Of a stretch of 64,000 bases of DNA, positions 1 through 7,535 are shown piece after piece (within the stretch, counting starts at the first letter, position 1; the number at the start of each line of letters is the position of its first letter). The translations under genes were made by a program, and so were the position numbers. The notes under the pieces are model-generated. The model did no database searches. It was not told where the DNA came from and worked only from the letters and a program-made list of their open reading frames with translations. Source of the stretch: an uncultured bacterium (GTDB taxonomy: Bacteria > Bacteroidota > Ignavibacteria > Kapaibacteriales > UBA4661). The stretch covers positions 1 to 64,000 of the forward strand of contig CALCNX010000033.1 in assembly GCA_937899715.1 (NCBI GenBank), in the 5' to 3' direction.

Positions 1-14
1 GGTCTTTGTACCAG

Positions 15-47
15 CGAGCCGCATCAATATACTATTGATGCGGCTCG
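15..47. repeat. Perfect 15-bp inverted repeat (hairpin)
   Basis: Arms 15-29 and 33-47 are perfectly complementary around a 3-nt loop (TAC); a G-T pair extends the stem by one. Neither strand has a T-run after the stem, so it is not a textbook intrinsic terminator. It could be the 3' hairpin of a gene to the left of the window or a short extragenic palindrome. It lies 26 bp before the transglutaminase start. Confidence 0.7.
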
Positions 48-72
48 TCGCGTTTACAATAGAACGATACCT

Positions 73-1098
73 ATGAATGAAGAGGTTTTATCTATGGTTG
101 ATAATCAAGAATCGTTCGTTCTTGCTTCAAGAGAAACTGCTGACAATCCGTCTAGCGAAATAGGCGCACAGAAACGGTTTGGACATTATCGTATTATTCA
201 TCGAACAGAGTACGAATATCACGATGCTGTGAATTTGTGTCATAACTCATCGCTCCTTGTGCCACGAAGCTATAAGAATTTACTCACGGAGCAGCAATGC
301 CTTTCGAGTACTTTGCAAATTGCACCACGTCCAGATGACGAAGGAAGACACATAGACTTCTGGGGTAATAATATCCACTATTTTGCTATCCAGCAGCCCC
401 ACAAATCTTTGGTTGTGACTTCAACCAGTCTTGTTGAGCGGACTTTTAACACTCCAGCAACCAATCAATTTTTCCTGAGTTCCGAAACCTGGGAAAAAGT
501 TGTGGGGCTTCTACGATATCCAAAAGCATCACTTGATATGTCCTTATATGAAAGTCTTGCAGAGGCATCGGCATATCGTTTCCCTTCCACGCTGGTAGCC
601 ATATCCGACGATGTGCATGAGTATGCACTTCAATCTTTTACGCCTGAGCGCCCGCTACTGGAAGCAGTACGAGATCTAGTTCGGCAAATTTATGTAGATT
701 GTGAATTTGTGCCGGGCTTCACCACCATTAGTACGCCGATTACAGAAGTTTTGCGGGAGCGAAAGGGTGTTTGCCAAGATTTTGCTCACCTAGCGCTTGG
801 TTGCTTACGCTCCATGGGATTGGCAGCACGGTATGTGAGCGGATATATTGAAACAATCTCGCCTGAGGGCACAGAGCGTTTGATTGGGGCGGATGCCTCT
901 CATGCGTGGATAGCTGTTTTTGTTCCACAATGGGGATGGGTTGAATTTGACCCAACAAATAATCAACTTGTTCGAGAGCAACATATCGCTCTTGGCTGGG
1001 GACGTGACTATGGGGATGTATCGCCACTCAAAGGGGTGATAATGAGTACTGCGGCAGCGGAACTTTCGGTCTCGGTTGATGTGATGCGACTAATCTAA
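73..1098 (+). CDS. Transglutaminase-like cysteine peptidase family protein
   Basis: A 341-residue protein with two parts. Residues ~36-125 match the bacterial transglutaminase N-terminal region (RIIHRTEYEY, LLVPR, DFWGN). Residues ~200-300 are a transglutaminase core with a full catalytic triad: Cys234 in GVCQDFAHL, His277 in ADASHAWI and Asp293 in GWVEFDPTNN. No signal peptide is visible, so it is probably cytoplasmic. Family members are often encoded beside a circularly permuted ATP-grasp protein and an Alpha-E protein. An ATP-grasp of that type is present here, but at the far end of the window (63424 onward). The start is uncertain: no clear ribosome binding site precedes the ATG at 73, and residues 1-35 look unconserved, so Met9 (97) is an alternative. 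The substrate is unknown; it may be a peptidase or an amide-bond enzyme rather than a crosslinking enzyme. Confidence 0.85.
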   Translation: MNEEVLSMVDNQESFVLASRETADNPSSEIGAQKRFGHYRIIHRTEYEYHDAVNLCHNSSLLVPRSYKNLLTEQQCLSSTLQIAPRPDDEGRHIDFWGNNIHYFAIQQPHKSLVVTSTSLVERTFNTPATNQFFLSSETWEKVVGLLRYPKASLDMSLYESLAEASAYRFPSTLVAISDDVHEYALQSFTPERPLLEAVRDLVRQIYVDCEFVPGFTTISTPITEVLRERKGVCQDFAHLALGCLRSMGLAARYVSGYIETISPEGTERLIGADASHAWIAVFVPQWGWVEFDPTNNQLVREQHIALGWGRDYGDVSPLKGVIMSTAAAELSVSVDVMRLI

Positions 1099-1186
1099 CG
1101 AGTACAGAAGTTTTTCGTGCTTCTGAGAAAAGAAATTGTTATGTTGTCGGACACAATCGCCTTCTATCATTTTTTTAGGGGAATTT

Positions 1187-2770
1187 ATGAGAATCACAAT
1201 GCTTTCGGTTGTACTGTCTTGTCTTTTTCTCTGCGCTGCGCCAAGCCTCAAAGCTCATGCTGTTGGCAATGTTACAGATGCTCACACGCTTCGCACATGG
1301 ACAAATACTGTCACGAAAATTACCCACAAGGCAACTTTTTTGCTGGTCAATAAAGACGAAGTGTTTTTGGAGGATGCTGCCGGAAAAGTTATCGCTGTTC
1401 CATTTGAGCAACTCTCGGTCATTGATCGCGCTGTTGTTGATGAGCACCGAGAGCGTATCCGTACTATCAATCAATCCCCTGACTACACACGGTTTCGGTA
1501 CATTCCATCACAAACAATAGTACAAGCTGAGGCGTTTACTGAATCGTTGCCTCGTAATAGTGTTTTGGTGCTTGTCGCAGTTGTAATACTTGTGCTTGGC
1601 GGAATGAGCTGGTTTGGAATTATTTACTTGAGAATATATCGCCGTCCTAGCTTGAAAGCGAGCATTGTTGCTGCTTCTACAATGTTACTTTGTATTATTA
1701 CCTTGGTTGAATCAAACGTAGTACCAAAAGAGCTTATCGCACAAACGCTTCACCTATACAGCAAGGGGATTTCTTATCCGACAAAGGCATCGGAGATGCG
1801 CAGCGTCAAGTTTAGTAATAATGTTGTGGTATCAAGTCTTCTCTCTTCGGGCGGGCAGTCACTCGCTTTGAGCACTATTGATAGTATCAAAATCCTTAAT
1901 ACTAATAGCGACCCCGCGCTTATGAATCTCGCTTTTGCGCCTTACAAGGCTACGGCAACCACTTCATGGGATGATAATTATTTCTATATTGCCTCTAATG
2001 GTATTCCAGCGCATAACATGATGATCGGTATTACCGCATGGATAGCGCAAGTGCCAATCCCTCATCCCTACACGGGCGCAAATTCATGGTCAATACCACT
2101 CAAGCCTGAATATGCCGCATCACCACTCAGTGTACGGACAAACTTTATGAAAGGCGCAATTGCCGTCGCTACAAACGGTATCCCTATTTTTAACGCACTG
2201 AACGCGTCAGGTCTGGATTCAAAAGCAATCGGTGAACTTGACCAATGGAACGGTCATTGTGGTCGAGCGGACGATTATCATTACCATGCTGCACCTTTGC
2301 AGTTGGAAGCAACATCAGGCTTGCAGCCTATTGCTTTTGCGCTGGATGGTTATGCAGTCTATGGCTCAAAAGAGCCGGATGGAACACCAATGACTGCGCT
2401 TGACCAATATCACGGACACGTCGGTGGGAACGGCGTATATCATTATCACGGTACGACTACCTCACCATATGTGATTGAAGCAATGCGCGGCAAAGTGACT
2501 TTGGATCCGAAATCTACTGCGCCAGAAAATCAAATCATTCCGCAAGCCATGACCACGCCGCTACGCATGAGTCCTTTTCCTATCAATGGAGCGACTATTA
2601 CTAATTTGACCGCAAATGCTGCTGGTAACGGCTACACGCTTGAATACACTATTAGCGGCAAAAAGGGATCGGTTGTTTATAGTTGGACGGGTAACGGAAT
2701 TACCGGATTATACACCTTTACCTTTACTGACACCGACGGAAAAGTCACCGTTCAAACATTTCAACGGTAA
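1187..2770 (+). CDS. Secreted/membrane YHYH-domain protein with N-terminal SHD1-like domain
   Basis: A 527-residue protein. The ATG at 1187 is chosen because AGGGGA lies just upstream and a signal peptide follows; an in-frame ATG at 1136 has neither. Order of parts: signal peptide 1-25; SHD1-like domain ~38-92 (WTNT..., FLLVNKDEVFLED, LSVIDRAVVDEH); two membrane spans ~124-148 and ~157-175; a module 187-237 (TLHLYSKG...MRSVKF...TIDSIKI) shared with the next three secreted proteins; then a YHYH domain ~245-440 with the defining DYHYH (363-367) and VYHYHG (417-422). In the sister proteins the shared module comes right after the signal peptide cleavage site (AQTLN). Here the second span sits in that place, so the gene looks like a fusion of an SHD1-membrane protein with an originally exported module-YHYH protein. 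YHYH domains have no established biochemical role. Confidence 0.8.
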   Translation: MRITMLSVVLSCLFLCAAPSLKAHAVGNVTDAHTLRTWTNTVTKITHKATFLLVNKDEVFLEDAAGKVIAVPFEQLSVIDRAVVDEHRERIRTINQSPDYTRFRYIPSQTIVQAEAFTESLPRNSVLVLVAVVILVLGGMSWFGIIYLRIYRRPSLKASIVAASTMLLCIITLVESNVVPKELIAQTLHLYSKGISYPTKASEMRSVKFSNNVVVSSLLSSGGQSLALSTIDSIKILNTNSDPALMNLAFAPYKATATTSWDDNYFYIASNGIPAHNMMIGITAWIAQVPIPHPYTGANSWSIPLKPEYAASPLSVRTNFMKGAIAVATNGIPIFNALNASGLDSKAIGELDQWNGHCGRADDYHYHAAPLQLEATSGLQPIAFALDGYAVYGSKEPDGTPMTALDQYHGHVGGNGVYHYHGTTTSPYVIEAMRGKVTLDPKSTAPENQIIPQAMTTPLRMSPFPINGATITNLTANAAGNGYTLEYTISGKKGSVVYSWTGNGITGLYTFTFTDTDGKVTVQTFQR

Positions 2771-2825
2771 AAACGTTGCGATATAAATTAAGCCAATGCG
2801 ACCATTAAAACTCAAGGAACCGATT

Positions 2826-3113
2826 ATGACTCTCATGGATTTTGTTATTGGCGCGGCACTAATGAATGCCATGCCCCATTTTGTCCTTGGAATATGGAAA
2901 GGCAGAATGTTTAGCGCATTTGGTATTGGTAACAAGCAGAATATTTTTTATGGACTGCTGAACTTTATCATTTCACTGGGATTATTTGTTTATCAGTATG
3001 GTGTAGAAAAACTTTTGAATAATGGGATGTACGTGGGAGCATCTGCAATATTAATTATCTATTTTCTAACAGGTCACTTTTGGTATCACTTGTTTAAGAA
3101 GGATTCGCACTGA
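2826..3113 (+). CDS. Small integral membrane protein, unknown function
   Basis: A 95-residue hydrophobic protein. The ATG at 2826 is favoured over the in-frame ATG at 2796 because AAGGAAC lies a few bases ahead of it. Three probable membrane spans can be seen (around GAALMNAMPHFVLGIW, the FYGLLNFIISLGLFVYQYG stretch, and ASAILIIYFLTGHFWYHLF). It ends in a charged KKDSH tail. I do not recognise a family. It sits inside the run of secreted module proteins, 55 bp after the YHYH gene and 58 bp before the T9SS-tail gene, so co-transcription is likely, although it lacks the shared module itself. Confidence 0.6.
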   Translation: MTLMDFVIGAALMNAMPHFVLGIWKGRMFSAFGIGNKQNIFYGLLNFIISLGLFVYQYGVEKLLNNGMYVGASAILIIYFLTGHFWYHLFKKDSH

Positions 3114-3171
3114 ATTTGATACTTAAGCACTAAACTACCTATTTCTTCATATTTTCTTTCAAGGCAACACT

Positions 3172-3756
3172 ATGAGACTCGCTTCATTCACTCGCAAGCA
3201 CATATTAAACAATCAGGTACTACTTACGATAGTTCTTGGTACTGCTCTTTTCTTCTCTGGAACTGCACTTGTAACGGCACAAACGCTCAACCTGATTACG
3301 AAAACCTCTACGACGCAAATTAAAACAAGCGATATTGACAGTTTGACCGTTCAGACCACGACTTTTACCATTATCAAAAAAGATAAAACAACGCAGGTTG
3401 TGAATATCGCTGACCTTTTACGCATTACCTTTACCCTTGTCACTGGCGTTGCTGACGAGAAGCAAGCAGCAATCATGGGTGCACTGGCACTTATTAAAGC
3501 ATACCCGAACCCCGCTAATGCGACCAGCTCAGTCGAGTACCAGCTTTCACGCCCAGCATCGGTAGAAGTGCATATTGTGGATGCAACGGGAAAACTTGTC
3601 AAAACGATTCCAATGGGTTTCCAGCAAGCCGGAACACATCAAGTGCAATGGGATGCAACAAGTGACGCGGGCGCTACTGTTGCAAATGGCTCTTATACGT
3701 GCATCATCCGCACGGGCGGTGAAATGCTGACACAAAAACTTATCATCATTCACTAA
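3172..3756 (+). CDS. Secreted protein with type A T9SS C-terminal sorting domain
   Basis: A 194-residue protein. A signal peptide covers 1-36 (…ALVTA|Q). It is followed by the shared module ~37-88 (TLNLITKTSTTQIKTSDIDS, then NIADLLRITF) and a C-terminal Por/T9SS sorting domain ~108-194 that begins with the typical YPNPA and ends KLIIIH. Very little lies between the module and the tail, so this is a minimal cargo. It would be exported by Sec, then by the type IX system, and held at or released from the surface. AAGG precedes the ATG. It is the only one of the four module proteins with a recognisable T9SS tail. Its own function is not known. Confidence 0.75.
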   Translation: MRLASFTRKHILNNQVLLTIVLGTALFFSGTALVTAQTLNLITKTSTTQIKTSDIDSLTVQTTTFTIIKKDKTTQVVNIADLLRITFTLVTGVADEKQAAIMGALALIKAYPNPANATSSVEYQLSRPASVEVHIVDATGKLVKTIPMGFQQAGTHQVQWDATSDAGATVANGSYTCIIRTGGEMLTQKLIIIH

Positions 3757-3775
3757 AAACAAGGATGATGAATAA

Positions 3776-4555
3776 ATGATAACGTATCAATCGCGCAAGT
3801 CATTAGCACATAACCTATTATTGCGCTCCGCTATAAGTACAGTCCTTGCCGCACTAATGCTTGTCTGCACCATCTCTGCATTGAGAGCACAGACACTCAA
3901 TTTTTACAGTAAAGGTACTGCTACATCGTTCAAAGCCACTGATGTTCGTAGCATCAAGTTTACTCCTAAAATCACGGTTTCCAGCTCCACGTCGTCCACT
4001 GTTTCCTCGTTCGATTTTGCTACGGTGGACAGCATTACTGTGGCTGCGGCAAGCACAAGCAACCCCACGGGAACTTTTACTCTGCTCAGTTCTGCTTTTG
4101 TGGAAGGCGCTGAATTACCAAAAGAATATACTTGTGATGGAACAAGTGCATCACCGCCGCTTAACTGGACAAATTTGCCTGCCGGGACAAAAAGTATTGC
4201 TGTGACCATGCACCATATCGTTGGACCAACGGCGGGAATGCCCGGTCTGTTCGATACTCACGTCTATATGGTAATTTATAACATTCCGCCCGCCACAACG
4301 AGTCTTCCTAAAAATGTATCGGGTGTTGGGCTTTTCGGTATCAACACCGTCAATGGTAAAACCCTGTACACGCCACCGTGTTCGCAAGGTCCGGGTACGA
4401 AAGCGTATATTCTGACGGTCTATGCACTGTCCGCAGAACCTGTTTTTAGTGTTCCGCAGACATCGGTCACACGTGAGATATTGCTGTCGGCAATTAGCAA
4501 AACTACACTTGGTTCTGCTGTGTTGAATGTGAACTACACACGTACTTTGCGATAA
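3776..4555 (+). CDS. Exported PEBP (YbhB/YbcL, Raf-kinase-inhibitor-like) protein with shared N-terminal module
   Basis: A 259-residue protein with a signal peptide ending near residue 38 (ALRA|QTLN). The shared module covers 39-89 (FYSKGTAT…DVRSIKF…FATVDSITV). A PEBP fold covers ~100-257: YTCDG, ASPPLNW, THVYMVIYNIP, the GPGTKAYILTVYAL segment and the final VNYTR are characteristic of the YbhB/YbcL branch. The position that usually reads DPD-A-P is HHIVGP here, so the ligand pocket is altered. Known PEBPs bind phospholipid-like or anionic ligands; the bacterial members have no settled role. The start is well supported by AAGGA about 9 bases upstream. It is co-directional with, and 19 bp after, the T9SS-tail gene. 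Confidence 0.85.
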   Translation: MITYQSRKSLAHNLLLRSAISTVLAALMLVCTISALRAQTLNFYSKGTATSFKATDVRSIKFTPKITVSSSTSSTVSSFDFATVDSITVAAASTSNPTGTFTLLSSAFVEGAELPKEYTCDGTSASPPLNWTNLPAGTKSIAVTMHHIVGPTAGMPGLFDTHVYMVIYNIPPATTSLPKNVSGVGLFGINTVNGKTLYTPPCSQGPGTKAYILTVYALSAEPVFSVPQTSVTREILLSAISKTTLGSAVLNVNYTRTLR

Positions 4556-4595
4556 ATAGATTGTGAAAATTAGACATTTTTCAAGGAAATTCTAT

Positions 4596-5702
4596 ATGCA
4601 ACAACGATTCGTTCTTCGCACACTTTGTGCGTTTGCGGCTGTCATGGTTTTTATCATCGCAAGTTCAGCCTATGCACAAACGCTGAATTTTTATAGCAAG
4701 GGAACCGCAACATCAGTGAAGGCTTCCGATATTCGCAGCGTGAAGTTTGACAAGAAAATTGTGATTTCAAGCGTCTTGTCATCCACTTCGACTTCGTTCG
4801 ATTTTAGTGCAGTGGATAGCATTACCGTTACGCCCGCACAAACGCTTTCTTACAAAGGTTCTATCTCCAAAGGAACTGCCGACTCGACATGGGTACAGGC
4901 AGTGGTTACGTCATGCGCAGGAATGTTTACCCTAGGGCGCTCAGGAAGAGTCAAAGATGCAAGCGGCGTGTCGTGGATTGTACCAATGGCTGTCAATGCT
5001 GGGCGTGTGGCTCCTGATCTTTACAACCCTTGTGCAAATCCAAGTGCTGCGGACACCAGCAAACTTGAAACCTTTGTCATTGACCCTGATGGCGTTGTCA
5101 TCACTGCGTACATTCACGCCGACAACTATTTTGAATTGTATGTGAATGGTACATTTGTAGGGCGCGACCCGATTCCCTTTACGCCGTTCAATTCCAATAT
5201 TGTCCGCTTCAAAGCAAAGTATCCGATTACATACGCTTTTAAGTGTGCTGATTGGGAGGAACATCTTGGTGTCGGGATGGAATATGACACCTACAATGTT
5301 GGCGATGCCGGCATTGTGGCATACTTCAGCGACGGCACAAAGACGGACGAGACATGGAAAGCGCAAGTTTTTTACATAGCACCCTTAGACAATCCCTCTT
5401 GCGTCGTAGAAAATACGGACGGTACGCGCACCTCAATCAACTGCTCCAGCAAACCGACCTGCTCTTCAACAAAGAATCCAAGCGGCTGCTATGCTTTGCA
5501 TTACCCAGTGCCGGACGGCTGGGAATTGCGTACATTCGACGATAGCAAATGGCCTGCCGCATCGGTATTCACCGAAGCACGATTCGGTCCCAAAGAAGCG
5601 TACACGAATTACCGAGGGCTATTTCGTGATGGCAAGTTCATCTGGACGAGCAACCTAGATTTGGATAATTTTGTGATTCTGCGAAAAACGGTTACAAAGT
5701 AG
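4596..5702 (+). CDS. Exported protein with shared N-terminal module and unknown C-terminal domain
   Basis: A 368-residue protein from the ATG at 4596, which has AAGGAAA 6 bases upstream; a GTG at 4563 in frame is the alternative. The signal peptide ends near 27 (SSAYA|Q). The module at 28-78 is the closest sister of the PEBP protein's module (FYSKGTATSVKASDIRSVKF, FSAVDSITV). Residues ~85-368 form an unrecognised domain with several cysteines (VTSCAGM, YNPCANP, FKCADW, SCVVENT, NCSS, PTCSS, SGCY). It has a jelly-roll-like pattern (YFELYVNG…VG, FDDSKWPAA) reminiscent of galactose-binding or β-sandwich modules. That resemblance is weak and only suggests carbohydrate or ligand binding at the surface. 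It is the last gene of the cluster; a terminator follows at 5755. Confidence 0.7.
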   Translation: MQQRFVLRTLCAFAAVMVFIIASSAYAQTLNFYSKGTATSVKASDIRSVKFDKKIVISSVLSSTSTSFDFSAVDSITVTPAQTLSYKGSISKGTADSTWVQAVVTSCAGMFTLGRSGRVKDASGVSWIVPMAVNAGRVAPDLYNPCANPSAADTSKLETFVIDPDGVVITAYIHADNYFELYVNGTFVGRDPIPFTPFNSNIVRFKAKYPITYAFKCADWEEHLGVGMEYDTYNVGDAGIVAYFSDGTKTDETWKAQVFYIAPLDNPSCVVENTDGTRTSINCSSKPTCSSTKNPSGCYALHYPVPDGWELRTFDDSKWPAASVFTEARFGPKEAYTNYRGLFRDGKFIWTSNLDLDNFVILRKTVTK

Positions 5703-5754
5703 AGTTTGTTGAGTAGATACTTCAAGTATCAATGCATATTGACCCGACTGTTGC

Positions 5755-5785
5755 AAGGGGTGGAAATTTTTTTCACCCCTTTTTC
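5755..5785 (+). terminator. Intrinsic terminator after the secreted-module cluster
   Basis: Arms AAGGGGTG (5755-5762) and CACCCCTT (5774-5781) form a stem, followed by TTTTC. It lies 52 bp after the stop of the last gene of the + strand cluster and before the convergent - strand gene at 5855. Confidence 0.8.
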
Positions 5786-5854
5786 TATCTAATACCCACA
5801 CATTTGAGTGCGGGATAATAAAGTTTGATGAGAATTCCTGCAATCTTTTGTTGT

Positions 5855-6253
5855 TCACTTCGTGTGAATCCATTTTTTTGCTGCCTCAATATTTCCGAAT
5901 TGAGCAATCACAATGCCCGGAATATCGTGAATCTCCGTAATTTCATCAGCATCCGGCATTTGTGAGGATGAAAGACGCGGCACAACGTCTGCCCAATGAT
6001 GGAGAATTGTCCCTGCCACACGTGGCAACCACACTCCGGTCAGATACTGCGTTGCCTTACGGTCTATCACACGCATCGGGACGGAATACGTGACCAGTTT
6101 TCCCGTTCGGAACTCGGTGAGTACAGTTTCTATCAAGTCAGCAGATTCTTGAAAGTCGCTGCCGGTCATGCTTCCCTGCCATAGCGCAAGAGCCGCATAC
6201 AGTTCGTAGGAATAATAGAGCGAGAGCGTAGATGTTTTTCGGTAGAGAAGCAT
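5855..6253 (-). CDS. Hypothetical protein
   Basis: A 132-residue, mostly hydrophilic protein without a signal peptide or membrane span. I do not recognise the family. The C-terminal part (EIHDIPGIVIAQFGNIEAAKKWI) alternates β- and α-like stretches, a pattern seen in STAS/SpoIIAA-like folds, but there is no decisive motif. No ribosome binding site is visible, so the start is provisional. It is co-directional with the gene at 6339-7403 and separated from it by 85 bp, so it may be the last gene of that transcript. Confidence 0.5.
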   Translation of the reverse strand: MLLYRKTSTLSLYYSYELYAALALWQGSMTGSDFQESADLIETVLTEFRTGKLVTYSVPMRVIDRKATQYLTGVWLPRVAGTILHHWADVVPRLSSSQMPDADEITEIHDIPGIVIAQFGNIEAAKKWIHTK

Positions 6254-6338
6254 ACAAAGCCTTTACGACGGCAATCAGTACAAATAGTGAGCGGTCATCA
6301 GTCATAATATACGGCTTTCCTGTACCATTGTCAACATC

Positions 6339-7403
6339 CTAAAACGGTGTCCAGACAAAACTCACAAACGGCACTACAAGCGGCTGTGCGACAATCGCCA
6401 CGCCGAAATCCATAGCCAGCGAGGTATTGCAAAGACGTAATCCAAGAAGCAAAGCGCTATTGCTGGGGCGTAGCAAATCGGCATTCCAAAGCTCCCCGAT
6501 AAAATGCACATCGTGGCGGTCTGAAAGCCGTGAATCCAGCCCTAGCCCTAAGCCCATGATGCCACGTGCGTAGGAGGCGCTGAAGGAAAAAAGATTCATT
6601 CCGCGAATGGTGTACAGGCTCGGCTCGTTGACTTTGTAAAAAAGTTGCCCTGTGATGCTTGTTCGTGCGCCCTTGAAGGTGGCTCCAGCAAAAATGTGTC
6701 CGACGGGATTTGCCTCATTCACGAGCGCAAAATTGCCCCCGATGCACGTAAATAAGCGATTCCCTGATTCGTCGAGATCCGTGCTGTATGGTGTGATTTT
6801 GCAATTAACCAGTGTTATCTGCTCTTGGGGTAAAATCCCCGGAATAAGGCTGCGTCCTGCAGTCAGCGATACATAGTCCGTAATTCCTATGCCCGCATAG
6901 GCAAAAAGCAGTTCCCAAACACCGATAAACGCATTGCCGGAAATCGGTTCCGCCGTCGGCATGATATAAAGGCGGTGATTGTGGCGGTAGGACTGTTTGC
7001 GAGGAATAATTTCGAGAATTTCGGCAGCAAAAATAGTCAGCGTGCCAAGCGCAGTCTCGAAACGGATGGCTTCATCACTTGTTTTTGGGGTAATTTTATC
7101 TTTTAGTGCAGGATTCTGTTGCGCTGCCGATTGTAGCTCTTTTTCGACGGCATCTTTGGTGAGAATCTCCAGAATTTTTCCTGTGATAATGTCGCCATTG
7201 ATAAGGCGAATAAGATATTCAGTATCAGTGCCGACAGTGAGATTACGAAGAAGAGGTGATTGAACGGAAGCGCTTCGCGGGGCAGGAGACGGAGCGGATT
7301 GAGCAACAAGATTGGCGGTTGAGGAAAAGCAAACAAGGGCGGTACAGAAAAAGGAGCATTTGAGAATGTGTAAGACGGCGCTTTGCAAAAAGGCATTGAG
7401 CAT
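6339..7403 (-). CDS. Outer-membrane-like protein with N-terminal SH3/LSM-like segment, unknown function
   Basis: A 354-residue protein. The start at 7403 is chosen because AGGAAC lies 4-5 bases ahead; an earlier in-frame start at 7493 would overlap the terminator of the upstream gene. A signal peptide is likely (hydrophobic CSFFCTALVCF, then NLVAQSAPSP). Residues ~50-140 contain a β-rich segment (YLIRLINGDIITGKILEIL … FETALGTLTIFAAEILEIIP) of the kind found in small-barrel domains. The rest has alternating hydrophobic strands and ends in an aromatic residue (SFVWTPF*), as expected for an outer-membrane β-barrel. Function is unknown. It lies directly downstream of the M3 peptidase gene, beyond that gene's terminator. 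Confidence 0.6.
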   Translation of the reverse strand: MLNAFLQSAVLHILKCSFFCTALVCFSSTANLVAQSAPSPAPRSASVQSPLLRNLTVGTDTEYLIRLINGDIITGKILEILTKDAVEKELQSAAQQNPALKDKITPKTSDEAIRFETALGTLTIFAAEILEIIPRKQSYRHNHRLYIMPTAEPISGNAFIGVWELLFAYAGIGITDYVSLTAGRSLIPGILPQEQITLVNCKITPYSTDLDESGNRLFTCIGGNFALVNEANPVGHIFAGATFKGARTSITGQLFYKVNEPSLYTIRGMNLFSFSASYARGIMGLGLGLDSRLSDRHDVHFIGELWNADLLRPSNSALLLGLRLCNTSLAMDFGVAIVAQPLVVPFVSFVWTPF

Positions 7404-7467
7404 GAATGTTCCTGGGAACGTTGTACAACGGAGTTCGGTACAAAAATACGAAAGAATCCGTAAATGA

Positions 7468-7515
7468 AACAGCACGAATTGTAGCCCTACCAAAGTGACT
7501 ACAATTCGTGCTGTT
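7468..7515 (-). terminator. 17-bp stem-loop downstream of the M3 peptidase gene
   Basis: Arms 7468-7484 and 7499-7515 are perfectly complementary over 17 bp with a 14-nt loop. It lies 20 bp past the stop of the - strand M3 peptidase gene. Read on the - strand, the stem is followed by TCATTT, a weak U-tract, so termination or 3'-end protection is likely. Confidence 0.65.
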
Positions 7516-7535
7516 GTACAAACGTGAAATGTTTG

